11,381 nt of DNA from Clostridia bacterium (GCA_030536675.1 JAUNPM010000022.1:1-11381); one strand, 5' to 3'. Counted from the stretch's first letter, positions 1 through 7,775 are shown. The notes: a model not told the origin generated them from the letters alone. Numbers and translations: made by a program.

Positions 1-218
1 ACGTTTATGATACTCAGTCAAACTTTTTCCTTCTCAGGCTTAAAAGAGATGATATAACCTCATCGGATATTTTTAATTATCTTATACAAAATAAAATTTT
101 AATAAGAGATTGTGCGGATTTCCCTTATCTTGACAACCGCTTTATAAGATTTTGTATTCTTGATGAAAAAAGCAATGATATGCTTTTGCATCATATTAAG
201 AAAATACTTTATAAATAA
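1..218 (+). CDS. cobD: C-terminal tail of a PLP-dependent aminotransferase-fold enzyme, probably threonine-phosphate decarboxylase CobD (5' end cut by window)
   Basis: An open frame starting at base 3 runs 71 codons to a TAA at 216-218. The tail holds SNFFLLRL, then ILIRDCADFPYLDNRFIRF and a short C-terminal helix. The pattern of NF-L, then IRDC-(S/A)-(N/D)-F-GLD-(R/F)-IR, is the C-terminal signature shared by histidinol-phosphate aminotransferase (HisC) and its relative CobD. The arginine of FIRF is the expected substrate carboxylate-binding residue. The RDC form and the three late cobalamin genes at 3.1-5.8 kb favour CobD, which decarboxylates threonine phosphate to (R)-1-amino-2-propanol phosphate for the nucleotide loop of B12. 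HisC remains possible because the catalytic lysine and N-terminal part lie outside the window. Only 18 bases separate it from the next gene on the same strand, so the two are probably co-transcribed. Confidence 0.6.
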   Translation, partial: VYDTQSNFFLLRLKRDDITSSDIFNYLIQNKILIRDCADFPYLDNRFIRFCILDEKSNDMLLHHIKKILYK

Positions 219-236
219 TTTTTATGGGAGGTAACT

Positions 237-1541
237 ATGAACGAGAACGAAAAGTATGATATAAAGCCGTTTACAATGCAGGAGGCATTTGCCGAAGCCA
301 AAAGATGCCTTAACTGTAAAAAGCCTATGTGTAAAACAGGCTGTCCCATTGAAAATAATATACCCGAATTTATTCATCAGCTCTCAATGGGAAATTTCGG
401 CGAGGCACGCAGCCTTCTTGCTGAAAAAACAAATCTGCCCGCCGTATGCGGACGAGTATGCCCTCACGAAAAGCAATGTGAAGGTCACTGTGTAATGAAC
501 AGAGCAAACAAGCCTATAAGAATAGGCAAGCTTGAACAGTTTGTTGCCGATTTCGATGCGGATATGGGACTTATAAGAGAAAAAATACCGCCTAAAACAA
601 GAGGCAATGTTGCTGTTATAGGTTCAGGTCCCGCAGGTCTTACGGTAGCAGGTGATCTTGCTATGATGGGCTTTAATGTTACCGTTTATGAAAGCGAAAG
701 TGAGCCGGGCGGCGTTCTCCTTTACGGCATACCTGAATTTAGACTTCCAAAGGACGTTGTAAGAAGAGAAACAAAGCGTATTGCAGAGCTTGGTGTTCAG
801 TTTATAACAAATACTATCATAGGAAAAGACATTACAATAGACCAGCTTTTTGAAAAAGGCTTTAACGCAATATTTATAGGAACAGGTACGGCAATTGCAA
901 GAGAGCTTAATATTCCCGGTAAGGATCTTACAGGTGTTATTAAGTCCCACTACTTCTTAAGAATGGTCGCTCTTTACAACAGCAAGAGCCTTGAAAGAAA
1001 AGAGGTTCCCGTTTATGAGGGGGATACGGTTCTTGTTATAGGTGCGGGAAACGTAGCTATGGACGCTTCCAGAACAGCCTTGAGAATGGGAGCAAAAAAG
1101 GTTACCGTAGTTTACAGAGGTGTGCGTGAAGATATTTCAGCTGAAAAACTGGAATATGACAGCGCTGTTGCAGACGGTGTTAAATTTATGTGGAAATCCA
1201 CACCTAAGGAATATGTTGGAAATGACGAAGGCAAGCTCAAAGGACTTTTGGTATCTCAGGAAGGCAACGATGTTGTGATTCCTTGCGATAAGGTTCTTGT
1301 TGCCATAGGCTCAAAGCCTGCAAAGCGTATTATATCCACAACAAAGGGTATAGAAGTAAACGACAACGGTTATCTTATTACAAAAGAAATGCCCTACGGT
1401 ATGACTACCCTTAACGGTGTATTTGCAGGCGGGGACGTTGTTCATCAGCCTGCCACAGTTGTCCTTGCAATGAAGGAAGCTAAAAAGGTTGTTGCAGGCA
1501 TCGCTTCATATGTTGACGCTATCAAGCTTTTAGGCTTATAA
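237..1541 (+). CDS. gltA: NADPH-dependent glutamate synthase small-subunit-like FeS/FAD oxidoreductase (GltA/NfnB family)
   Basis: This 434-residue protein belongs to the GltD/GltA/NfnB family of flavoproteins, which pass electrons between NAD(P)H and FeS centres. The N-terminus holds two cysteine groups, C24-C27-C32-C36 (RCLNCKKPMCKTGCP) and C71-C75-C81-C85, typical of two [4Fe-4S] clusters. A Rossmann FAD motif, GSGPAG, lies at 129-134 and is followed by EPGGVLLYGIPEFRLP. A second dinucleotide motif, GAGNVAMD, at 269-276 is the NADPH site. GVFAGGDVV near the C-terminus is the second FAD contact. The start is set by GGGAGGT about 5 bases upstream of ATG 237. Neither a glutamate synthase large subunit nor an NfnA partner is adjacent: the gene before is CobD-like and the one after is convergent. 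It may be a homomeric enzyme, or an NfnB-type subunit whose partner lies elsewhere. Family assignment is firm; the exact reaction is not. Confidence 0.88.
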   Translation: MNENEKYDIKPFTMQEAFAEAKRCLNCKKPMCKTGCPIENNIPEFIHQLSMGNFGEARSLLAEKTNLPAVCGRVCPHEKQCEGHCVMNRANKPIRIGKLEQFVADFDADMGLIREKIPPKTRGNVAVIGSGPAGLTVAGDLAMMGFNVTVYESESEPGGVLLYGIPEFRLPKDVVRRETKRIAELGVQFITNTIIGKDITIDQLFEKGFNAIFIGTGTAIARELNIPGKDLTGVIKSHYFLRMVALYNSKSLERKEVPVYEGDTVLVIGAGNVAMDASRTALRMGAKKVTVVYRGVREDISAEKLEYDSAVADGVKFMWKSTPKEYVGNDEGKLKGLLVSQEGNDVVIPCDKVLVAIGSKPAKRIISTTKGIEVNDNGYLITKEMPYGMTTLNGVFAGGDVVHQPATVVLAMKEAKKVVAGIASYVDAIKLLGL

Positions 1542-1551
1542 CTATCAAGTA

Positions 1552-1620
1552 AATACAAATTTAAAAATGGCTCCGTGTAAACGATAAGATTATCTTTTGC
1601 ACGGAGCCCTTATTTGTATT
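1552..1620. terminator. Bidirectional hairpin terminator between convergent genes
   Basis: GGCTCCGTG (1569-1577) pairs perfectly with CACGGAGCC (1600-1608). Pairing continues inward with one G-T wobble and one mismatch to about 1587/1590. An outer AT stem, AATACAAAT (1552-1560) with ATTTGTATT (1612-1620), extends it. On the minus strand the stem is followed by ATTTTTAAATTT, a good U-tract for the FAD dehydrogenase gene. The plus-strand tail is weaker, but the position just past the gltA-like stop suggests it serves both genes. Confidence 0.85.
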
Positions 1621-1629
1621 ATAGAAAAA

Positions 1630-3018
1630 TTACGCAAGTCTTCTGCCCATAATTACACCCATAACAGAAGCCATCATAAGCCCTCTTGTCCAGCCGCTTG
1701 AATCACCCAAGCAATAAAGCTCTTTAACATTTGTATTAAGGTCCTTATCCATTTTGACCCTGTTGCTGTAAAACTTAAGCTCGGGAGAATACAAAAGAGT
1801 TTCAGCCGCAGCAAATCCCGGCACTACACAGTCAACAGCCTGTATAAAATTAATAATATTTATCATAGCTCTGTAAGGCATTGCCGCTGTTATGTCACCT
1901 GCCACCGCATCAGGAAGAGTAGGCTTTAAATTTGACTGAGCAAGCTCCTTTTGCCAGGTTCTTTTGCCGTCAAGTATGTCACCGAATCTTTGAACAAGTA
2001 TATGTCCCGCTCCAAGCATATTGGTAAGCTCTCCTACCTTTTGAGCATAGGCAATAGGCTGATTAAAGGGCTCGCTGAAATTATGTGAACATAGTATTGC
2101 AAGATTTGTATTGTCAGATTTCAGATCCTTGTATGAATGACCGTTTACAACGGCAAGGTCATTGTCATAGTTTTCCTGACTTACAAAGCCTCCCGGATTT
2201 TGGCAGAAGGTACGCACCTTGTTTTTAAAAGGCTTTGGATAGCCTATGAGCTTGGACTCGTAAAGAACATCATTTACTCTTTCCATTATTTCGTTTCTTA
2301 CCTCAACTCTCACACCAATGTCAACAGTTCCAGGCTGGTGTGCTATATTGTGCTCGGCACATATTTTTTCAAGCCATTCGGCACCTCTCCTGCCTGTTGC
2401 CACAACAGTGTGCTTTGCTCTTATTTCCTTTTCCTCTCTATTGTTTTTTATAATAACGCCCTTGCACAGATCTCCCTCTAATATAATATTTACACACTCA
2501 TAGCCGAATATTATCTCAACGCCCTTGTTAATTAAAAACTGCTCTATTTCATAATATATTTTTTGTGCCTTTTCCGTTCCCAAATGTCTTATGGGACAGT
2601 CTACCAGCTTAAGCCCCGCCTTAATTGCCCTTTTCCTTATATCCTTTACATCTTCCTTTTTGCCAAGCCCTTCAATGTGTTCGTCTGCTCCGAACTCCAA
2701 ATAAATTTTATCGGTGTAATTAATGGTTTCCTGAGCATACTCCTCTCCTATTAGGCTTGGCAGGTCGCCGCCTACCTCGTAGCTTAGGGATAATTTACCG
2801 TCGGAAAAAGCTCCCGCACCTGAAAAGCCTGTTGTAATGTGACAATAAGGCTTACAATTCACACATTTTTTTGTCTTGCTTTTAGGGCAATATCTGTTTT
2901 CAATGGCAGAGCCTTTTTCAACTATTGTTATTTTTTTGCTGCTGCCCTTTTTGATCATTTCAATTGCCGTAAATATGCCCGCAGGTCCCGCACCTATAAT
3001 AACAACATCACAGTTCAT
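1630..3018 (-). CDS. FAD-dependent dehydrogenase, COG2509 type (uncharacterised NAD(P)/FAD oxidoreductase)
   Basis: This 462-residue soluble flavoprotein opens with a Rossmann FAD motif, GAGPAG, at residues 9-14. A cysteine group follows, C44-X7-C52-X2-C55-X3-C59, leading into FSGAGAFSDGKLSL, a signature of the uncharacterised COG2509 dehydrogenases. A second nucleotide-contact element, VVATGRRG, lies mid-protein. The C-terminus has the flavin-binding GDSSGWTRGLMMASVMGVIMGRR segment in two blocks, GDSSGWTRG and MMASVMGVIMGRR. The length is usual for the family. The ATG at 3018 is set by an AGGGAGGT ribosome binding site. It is transcribed alone, between a terminator for the cobalamin operon and one shared with gltA. 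The physiological substrate of the family is not known to me. The four cysteines could bind a cluster or metal, but that is inference. Confidence 0.85.
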   Translation of the reverse strand: MNCDVVIIGAGPAGIFTAIEMIKKGSSKKITIVEKGSAIENRYCPKSKTKKCVNCKPYCHITTGFSGAGAFSDGKLSLSYEVGGDLPSLIGEEYAQETINYTDKIYLEFGADEHIEGLGKKEDVKDIRKRAIKAGLKLVDCPIRHLGTEKAQKIYYEIEQFLINKGVEIIFGYECVNIILEGDLCKGVIIKNNREEKEIRAKHTVVATGRRGAEWLEKICAEHNIAHQPGTVDIGVRVEVRNEIMERVNDVLYESKLIGYPKPFKNKVRTFCQNPGGFVSQENYDNDLAVVNGHSYKDLKSDNTNLAILCSHNFSEPFNQPIAYAQKVGELTNMLGAGHILVQRFGDILDGKRTWQKELAQSNLKPTLPDAVAGDITAAMPYRAMINIINFIQAVDCVVPGFAAAETLLYSPELKFYSNRVKMDKDLNTNVKELYCLGDSSGWTRGLMMASVMGVIMGRRLA

Positions 3019-3021
3019 AAT

Positions 3022-3035
3022 AATACCTCCCTAAT
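3022..3035 (-). promoter_or_regulatory. Strong ribosome binding site of the FAD dehydrogenase gene
   Basis: The minus strand reads ATTAGGGAGGTATT, four bases before ATG 3018. The GGGAGGT core is nearly full complementarity to the 16S 3' end. The same 14 bases precede the desulfoferrodoxin start on the plus strand at 9728-9741. Confidence 0.75.
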
Positions 3036-3063
3036 AAATAAAACTCATTTTTAACATCAAAAC

Positions 3064-3094
3064 AAACCTCTTAATTTAATTTTCAAAGAGGTTT
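3064..3094 (-). terminator. Hairpin terminator of the cobalamin operon
   Basis: AAACCTCTT (3064-3072) pairs perfectly with AAGAGGTTT (3086-3094) around an AT-rich loop. It lies 36 bases past the cbiC stop. On the minus strand it is followed by TTTGTTTTGATG, a modest U-tract. The plus-strand side (GGTTTATTTTTT) is even richer in T, but no plus-strand gene ends here. Confidence 0.7.
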
Positions 3095-3129
3095 ATTTTT
3101 TATATACTGCATTTATTGTGGATTTCATT

Positions 3130-3777
3130 TTATTTGTTTGAATTACATTCATATATCAAGCCGTTGCAAATTGCCGCAGCCACATTGCTCCCGCCCTTTC
3201 GTCCTTTTGCCACTATTAAAGGACAATCCAGCTCCATTATAAGGTTTTTAGCCTCCGTTACATTTACAAAGCCCACAGGCGCAGCTATAATTCCCGCCGT
3301 ATCAAGCCTGCCCTCCTTTATAAGCTCGTAAAGCCTAATAAGGGCAGTAGGCGCATTGCCTATTGCAAATATAAATTTTTTGTTTAATTTTGCTGCCTTT
3401 TCCATACTTGCCACAGCTCTTGTTGTTTTGTTCAGCTTGGCATTTTCAGCCACGTCCTCGTCACTCATAAAGCACAATACTTCGCCGCCGTATTCTCCCA
3501 GCCTCTTTTTATTTATGCCTGACCTTGCCATTTGAGTATCAGTCACAATCGACGTGCCCTCTTTTATAGCTTCTTGAAATTTAATGACCGCATTTTCAGA
3601 AAAATATAAATTTCTCAAATAGTCAAAATCGGCTGTAGTGTGTATTGCTCTTTTTATAATAGGTGCTTTCAAAGGGTCAAGCTCTGCATTTCCAAGCTCT
3701 TCCGTAATGATTTCAAAACTTCTTTTTTCGATATCATTGGGAAGTACATTTTCAATTTTTACTTTAATATCCTTCAC
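3130..3777 (-). CDS. cbiC: Cobalt-precorrin-8 methylmutase (precorrin-8X methylmutase family)
   Basis: This 215-residue protein matches CbiC/CobH in length and motifs along its whole span. HTTADFDY at 46-53 contains the catalytic histidine region (H46). DTQMARSGINKKRL follows, then GNAPTALIRLYELI, PVGFVNVTEAKNLI and the C-terminal KGRKGGSNVAAAICNGLIY. The enzyme moves a methyl group from C-11 to C-12 of the corrin ring to give (cobalt-)hydrogenobyrinate/cobyrinate. The start is a GTG at 3777: no early ATG is available, AAGGAA lies upstream, and GTG overlaps the cobO stop as GTGA, which suggests translational coupling. It is the last gene of the minus-strand operon and is followed by the hairpin at 3064-3094. 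The CbiC (anaerobic) name is preferred over CobH because CbiP and the organism type point to the early-cobalt route. Confidence 0.93.
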   Translation of the reverse strand: MKDIKVKIENVLPNDIEKRSFEIITEELGNAELDPLKAPIIKRAIHTTADFDYLRNLYFSENAVIKFQEAIKEGTSIVTDTQMARSGINKKRLGEYGGEVLCFMSDEDVAENAKLNKTTRAVASMEKAAKLNKKFIFAIGNAPTALIRLYELIKEGRLDTAGIIAAPVGFVNVTEAKNLIMELDCPLIVAKGRKGGSNVAAAICNGLIYECNSNK

Positions 3778-4295
3778 AGCTCAATTCCTTCCCTTGCAGT
3801 TATACCCTTATCAAAGGGATGCTTTATTTTTTTTATTTCGGATATATAATCCGCTCTTTTTGTAAGCTCCTCTGACGGATCTCTTCCCGTAAGCACAATT
3901 TCCGCATTTTCGGGAGCATTGTCAATAATTTTGCAAAGCCTTTTTTCATCAACAAGACCGAAGTTGCAGGCGTGAATGACCTCATCAAGTACAATAACAA
4001 GTCTTTTCTCACCTGCATTTTTTATTTCTTCCTCTGCCCTGTCAATAAGTATATCATATTCCTTTAGCATTTCTGCTTTTTGCTCTTGTGTCATATTTTT
4101 TACAAAGCCGTAAAATACGGGAGTATGAAAAACCCTCACTCCATCTATGCTTTTAAGCACACTTACCTCTCCCGAGCCGTCGCCTTTCATAAACTGCATA
4201 AATACAGTATTTATTCCGTGACCCCTTGCCCTTATTATAAGTCCCACACTTGCAGTAGTCTTTCCCTTGCCGTCGCCGCAGTAAATTTCCACCAT
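3774..4295 (-). CDS. cobO: Cob(I)yrinic acid a,c-diamide adenosyltransferase (CobA/CobO/BtuR family)
   Basis: This 173-residue cytoplasmic enzyme transfers the 5'-deoxyadenosyl group of ATP to the cobalt of corrinoids. The protein begins almost at once with the P-loop GDGKGKTT at residues 7-14, continuing ASVGLIIRARGHG. QFMKGDGSGE and the Walker-B-like strand VIVLDEVIHACNFGLV follow, then VLTGRDPSEEL, all characteristic of the BtuR/CobO fold. It lacks the N-terminal extension found in some CobO proteins, as many clostridial forms do. The ATG at 4295 is preceded by AGGGAGAA, which lies inside the last codons of cbiP; the two genes are 2 bases apart. Its TGA stop overlaps the GTG of cbiC. This confirms use of TGA as a stop in this genome. 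Confidence 0.93.
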   Translation of the reverse strand: MVEIYCGDGKGKTTASVGLIIRARGHGINTVFMQFMKGDGSGEVSVLKSIDGVRVFHTPVFYGFVKNMTQEQKAEMLKEYDILIDRAEEEIKNAGEKRLVIVLDEVIHACNFGLVDEKRLCKIIDNAPENAEIVLTGRDPSEELTKRADYISEIKKIKHPFDKGITAREGIEL

Positions 4296-4297
4296 AC

Positions 4298-5797
4298 CTA
4301 TTTCTCCCTGTCAATTCCCATTATTGAGTATATTTTTTCAATATCAAGGCTTTCTCTTATAATATCAGCCAGCTTGTTATATTCTCTTTCTTTGTACTCC
4401 TTATATGAGATTTCTTTATTTTCTATAGGATCTATGCCCTTTCTCTTACACAATAATTTTATCAATGCATTTCTGAATTCGTCCTCGTCAAATATTCCGT
4501 GAATATAAGTGCCCATTACCTTCCCCCTGTAACAGCCGCCCCATATTCCGTTGGCACTGTTAAAGTTCTGCCCGTTTTCACTTAAAACAGATCTTCCCAT
4601 ATGGATCTCATATCCTCTTATTTTTTTATTTGATAATTCCTCCAATTCACCTTTTAAAGCATTTGTACTTCCTTCCGCCTGCTTTCTTGTTTTTTCAGGC
4701 TCAAAGTATGTTTTCACGGGAAGAAGTCCCATTCCTCTTATGCTTCCGCCGCCCTCTGCATTGCAGCTGTCCTCTATGACCTCTCCAAGCATTTGGTAGC
4801 CTCCGCATATACCTAATATTATTGTGTTTTTAAGCCTTTTTATTCCGCTTTCAATTCCCGATTCTCTTAACCACTTCATATCACTTACAGTGTTTTTTGT
4901 TCCGGGTATTATTATCATATCGGGCTCGCCGATTTCTAAAGCGCTTTCAACATATCTTACGGAAACATTTTCATCAGCCTCAAGGGCATAAAAATCAGTA
5001 AAATTAGATATTTTGGGAAGTCTTATGACCGCTATGTCAACATTTGCCATTGCAGCTTTATTATACAAGCGCTCCGCAAGAGAATCTTCATCGTCAATAT
5101 TCAAATTTTCATAGGGAACCACTCCCAAAACACTTTTTCCCGAAAGCTCTTCAAGCATTTTTATACCCGGCTCCAGTATTTTTATATCCCCTCTGAACTT
5201 ATTTACTATAAGTCCCTTTATTCTCTCTCGCTCTTTTTCTTCAAGGAGCATAACAGTCCCCGTAAGCTGGGCAAAAACTCCCCCTCTGTCAATATCACCT
5301 ACCAACAAAACGGGAGAATTTGCAATTTCCGCCATACCCATATTTACTATGTCGTCATTTTTAAGATTTATTTCTGCGGGACTTCCCGCACCCTCAATGA
5401 CTATTATATCATTTTCATAAGATAGCTTATCAAAAGCACTTTTAATAAGCGGTATATATTCCTTTTTCTTTTTGAAATAATCCACAGCCTTCATATTTCC
5501 CATAACCTTACCCATTACTATTACCTGTGAGCCCATATCCGTAACAGGCTTTAAAAGTATGGGATTCATATATACGGAGGGTTCTTTTCCGCAGGCCTCT
5601 GCCTGCACCACCTGAGCACGACCCATTTCAAGCTCTTCATTTGTAATATAGGAATTTAATGCCATATTCTGGGATTTAAAAGGAGCGGTATTGTAGCCGT
5701 CCTGTGTAAAAACCCTGCACAATCCCGCAGCTATAATACTTTTCCCCACATTTGACATTGTTCCCTGTATCATTATTGACTTTGCCTTTTTTTTCAT
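4298..5797 (-). CDS. cbiP: Cobyric acid synthase (adenosylcobyric acid synthase, glutamine-hydrolysing)
   Basis: This 499-residue two-domain enzyme amidates the b, d, e and g side chains of adenosylcobyrinic acid a,c-diamide using glutamine and ATP. The N-terminal synthetase domain shows the modified P-loop GTMSNVGKS at 12-20, then PFKSQNMALNSY, QVVQAEACGKEPSVYMNPILLKP (in two parts around residue 70) and IEGAGSPAEINL at 134-145. GDIDRGGVFA follows near 167. The C-terminal class I glutamine amidotransferase domain carries IIPGTKNT, the nucleophile C331 in GICGGYQMLG, GYEIHMGRS near 395, and H433 in YIHGIFD. Length and order match CbiP/CobQ. The ATG at 5797 has AAGGA about 8 bases upstream. 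It lies 40 bases after the sirtuin stop, the widest junction in the operon, with no hairpin or promoter visible there. Confidence 0.95.
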   Translation of the reverse strand: MKKKAKSIMIQGTMSNVGKSIIAAGLCRVFTQDGYNTAPFKSQNMALNSYITNEELEMGRAQVVQAEACGKEPSVYMNPILLKPVTDMGSQVIVMGKVMGNMKAVDYFKKKKEYIPLIKSAFDKLSYENDIIVIEGAGSPAEINLKNDDIVNMGMAEIANSPVLLVGDIDRGGVFAQLTGTVMLLEEKERERIKGLIVNKFRGDIKILEPGIKMLEELSGKSVLGVVPYENLNIDDEDSLAERLYNKAAMANVDIAVIRLPKISNFTDFYALEADENVSVRYVESALEIGEPDMIIIPGTKNTVSDMKWLRESGIESGIKRLKNTIILGICGGYQMLGEVIEDSCNAEGGGSIRGMGLLPVKTYFEPEKTRKQAEGSTNALKGELEELSNKKIRGYEIHMGRSVLSENGQNFNSANGIWGGCYRGKVMGTYIHGIFDEDEFRNALIKLLCKRKGIDPIENKEISYKEYKEREYNKLADIIRESLDIEKIYSIMGIDREK

Positions 5798-5837
5798 TTT
5801 ATTTTTCCTTTATTGAAAAACCGAATTTTATTATATT

Positions 5838-6584
5838 TTATTCCTCTGTGCCCTCTTTCAGCTTTTTCATAACCTCCGACAATACAACGCCTATCTTATC
5901 ATTTATGACAAGGGTTGCTCTTGCGTCATATTGAGTTGCACTTTTATTTATAAGCACAAGCTTATTTCCTTTGTACACGCTTACAAGCCCTGCGGCGGGA
6001 TATACAACAAGAGAAGTCCCGCCTACAATAAGCACGTCAGCGTTTTTTATTGCATTGTAGGCTCCGTTCCATACATTGTCATCAAGCCCTTCCTCATAAA
6101 GAACAACATCAGGCTTTATTACACCTCCGCACCGGCAATGAGGCACACCCTCCATAGCCATTATATCTTCGGCACTGTAGAACCTATGACATTTCATACA
6201 GTAGTTTCTGTGAACACTTCCGTGTAATTCATAAACATTTTTACTTCCCGCCATTTGGTGAAGTCCGTCAATATTTTGTGTTACGCAGGCATTTAATTTT
6301 CCCGCTTTTTCAAGCTCCGCAAGAGCATAATGGGCAGGATTTGGCTTTGCGTCAAGACAAATCAAATTCTTTTTGTAATAATCGAAAAACACTTCTTTAT
6401 TTCTGTCAAAAAAGCTCCTGCTTATAAGTGTTTCGGGAGGATATCCGTACTCATTTTCAGCGGCATAAAGACCGTCTGAACTTCTGAAATCAGGTATATT
6501 GCTTTCGGTAGATACTCCCGCTCCGCCCAAAAAAACAATGTTATCGCTTTCTTTTATTATTTTTACAAGCTCATCATAAGCCAT
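5838..6584 (-). CDS. cobB: NAD+-dependent protein deacylase, Sir2 family (CobB-like)
   Basis: This 248-residue sirtuin removes acyl groups from lysine using NAD+, yielding nicotinamide and O-acyl-ADP-ribose. The NAD-binding GAGVSTESNIPDFR starts at residue 21 and TQNIDGLH lies at 102-109. The catalytic H121 is in ELHGSVH. A zinc knuckle is formed by C129-X2-C132 and C150-X-C152, followed by GGVIKPDVVLYEE. GTSLVVYPAAGL is the final NAD loop. All core residues are present. The ATG at 6584 directly follows the aminotransferase TAA with no gap, and its ribosome binding site, GAAGGAAA, lies inside that gene's last codons. This tight junction implies coupled translation. Enteric CobB takes its name from a cobalamin phenotype, so its place directly before cobalamin genes is striking, though no direct link is proved here. 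Substrate acyl specificity cannot be read from the sequence. Confidence 0.93.
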   Translation of the reverse strand: MAYDELVKIIKESDNIVFLGGAGVSTESNIPDFRSSDGLYAAENEYGYPPETLISRSFFDRNKEVFFDYYKKNLICLDAKPNPAHYALAELEKAGKLNACVTQNIDGLHQMAGSKNVYELHGSVHRNYCMKCHRFYSAEDIMAMEGVPHCRCGGVIKPDVVLYEEGLDDNVWNGAYNAIKNADVLIVGGTSLVVYPAAGLVSVYKGNKLVLINKSATQYDARATLVINDKIGVVLSEVMKKLKEGTEE

Positions 6585-7775
6585 TTAATTTCCTTCTCTC
6601 TCTGCTTTGACCTTTTTAACAAATCTTGATATTTTTTCAAGAGCAGTCCTTATTTCATCAACAGAATATGCATAAGAGCATCTTATAAAGCCCTCGCCAC
6701 ATTCTCCGAAAGCAGTTCCCGGTACAACGGCAACCTTTTCTTCAAAAAGCAGTCTTTCACAAAATTCATCTGAGGTCAAGCCTGTTGATTTTATACAAGG
6801 GAAAAGATAAAAAGCTCCCTGTGCGTCATAACATTCCAGTCCCATATCAAGAAAGCCCTTTCTCATAAAGCGTCTTCTTCTGTCATATTCCTTTCTCATT
6901 GAAGCAACTGCGTCATCACAGCTTCTCAAGGCTTCAACTGCCGCCTGCTGACTTGTTGTGGGAGCGCACATTATGCAATACTGATGTATTTTTGTCATAG
7001 CCGAAATAATTTCCTTAGGCCCTGCCGCATATCCCAATCTCCAGCCCGTCATAGCAAATGCTTTTGAAAATCCGTTTATTACAATTGTTTTTTCCCTCAT
7101 ATAATCAATATTTGCTATTGAACAATGCTTTTTATCTCCGTATGTAAGCTCGGAATAAATTTCATCACTTATAACCAGAATATTTTTATCCTTTAAAAAC
7201 TCTGCAAGCTTTTCAATATCCTCCCTTTCCATTATTGCTCCCGTAGGATTATTTGGATAAGGTAATATAAGGGCTTTTGTTTTTTCCGTAATTTTGTCTT
7301 TAATGTCGTCTACAGTCAGCTTAAAGCTGTTTTCAGCCTTTGTGTTTACAACAACTGGCACACCGTCAGCCATTGCCACACAAGGCTTATAGCTTACATA
7401 AGAAGGCTCGGGCACAAGGACCTCATCACCATAGTTAAGAGTTGCTCTTAAAGCCAGATCTATGCTTTCACTTGCCCCTACTGTAACTATAATTTCGTTT
7501 TTTGCACAATATGTAACGCCTATGGTTCTGTTAAGATATTTTTTTATTTCCTTTCTAAGTTCAAGAAGTCCCGCATTTGAAGAATAGACTGTTTTGCCCT
7601 TTTCCAAATTGTATATACCTCTTTCCCTTATTGCCCAGGGTGTGTCAAAATCAGGCTCACCTACTCCCAAAGAAATAACGCCTTCCATTTCGCTTGCTAT
7701 ATCAAAAAACTTTCTTATGCCCGAAAAAGGTATTACCTTTACTTTTTCAGAAATATAGTCCTGTGGTTTCATCAT
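6585..7775 (-). CDS. Class I/II pyridoxal-phosphate aminotransferase (AlaT-like, paired with Lrp regulator)
   Basis: This 396-residue fold-type I aminotransferase starts MMKPQDYISEKV and has all core residues. These are SLGVGEPDFDTP (substrate side), YPNNPTGA with N176, SDEIYSELTYG with D204, the PLP lysine K238 in NGFSKAFAMTGWRLGYA, and FIRCSYA near the C-terminus with the carboxylate-binding arginine. The family includes aspartate, aromatic and alanine aminotransferases, and motifs alone do not separate them. The gene overlaps the stop of an upstream Lrp/AsnC regulator, the same pairing as Bacillus alaR-alaT (yugG-yugH). That makes alanine or a related amino acid the first guess for substrate, as inference. 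Two adjacent ATG codons (7775 and 7772) are possible starts. The downstream sirtuin abuts its stop codon. Confidence 0.9.
   Translation of the reverse strand: MMKPQDYISEKVKVIPFSGIRKFFDIASEMEGVISLGVGEPDFDTPWAIRERGIYNLEKGKTVYSSNAGLLELRKEIKKYLNRTIGVTYCAKNEIIVTVGASESIDLALRATLNYGDEVLVPEPSYVSYKPCVAMADGVPVVVNTKAENSFKLTVDDIKDKITEKTKALILPYPNNPTGAIMEREDIEKLAEFLKDKNILVISDEIYSELTYGDKKHCSIANIDYMREKTIVINGFSKAFAMTGWRLGYAAGPKEIISAMTKIHQYCIMCAPTTSQQAAVEALRSCDDAVASMRKEYDRRRRFMRKGFLDMGLECYDAQGAFYLFPCIKSTGLTSDEFCERLLFEEKVAVVPGTAFGECGEGFIRCSYAYSVDEIRTALEKISRFVKKVKAEREGN

Noticed and set aside
624..950. 108-residue open frame antisense to the gltA-like gene
   Set aside because: Lies fully inside a gene with complete family motifs, has no ribosome binding site and gives cysteine-rich, low-complexity translation. 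Treated as a shadow frame.
2137..2481. 114-residue plus-strand open frame opposite the COG2509 gene
   Set aside because: No ribosome binding site, no recognisable domain, and fully inside a well-supported gene.
4080..4502. 140-residue plus-strand open frame opposite cobO/cbiP
   Set aside because: Antisense to two clear enzymes. Its serine- and leucine-rich sequence reflects the complement of AT-rich codons.
5798..5837. Possible riboswitch or promoter before cbiP
   Set aside because: Only 40 bases, AT-rich, without a conserved core, hairpin or paired -35/-10 hexamers.
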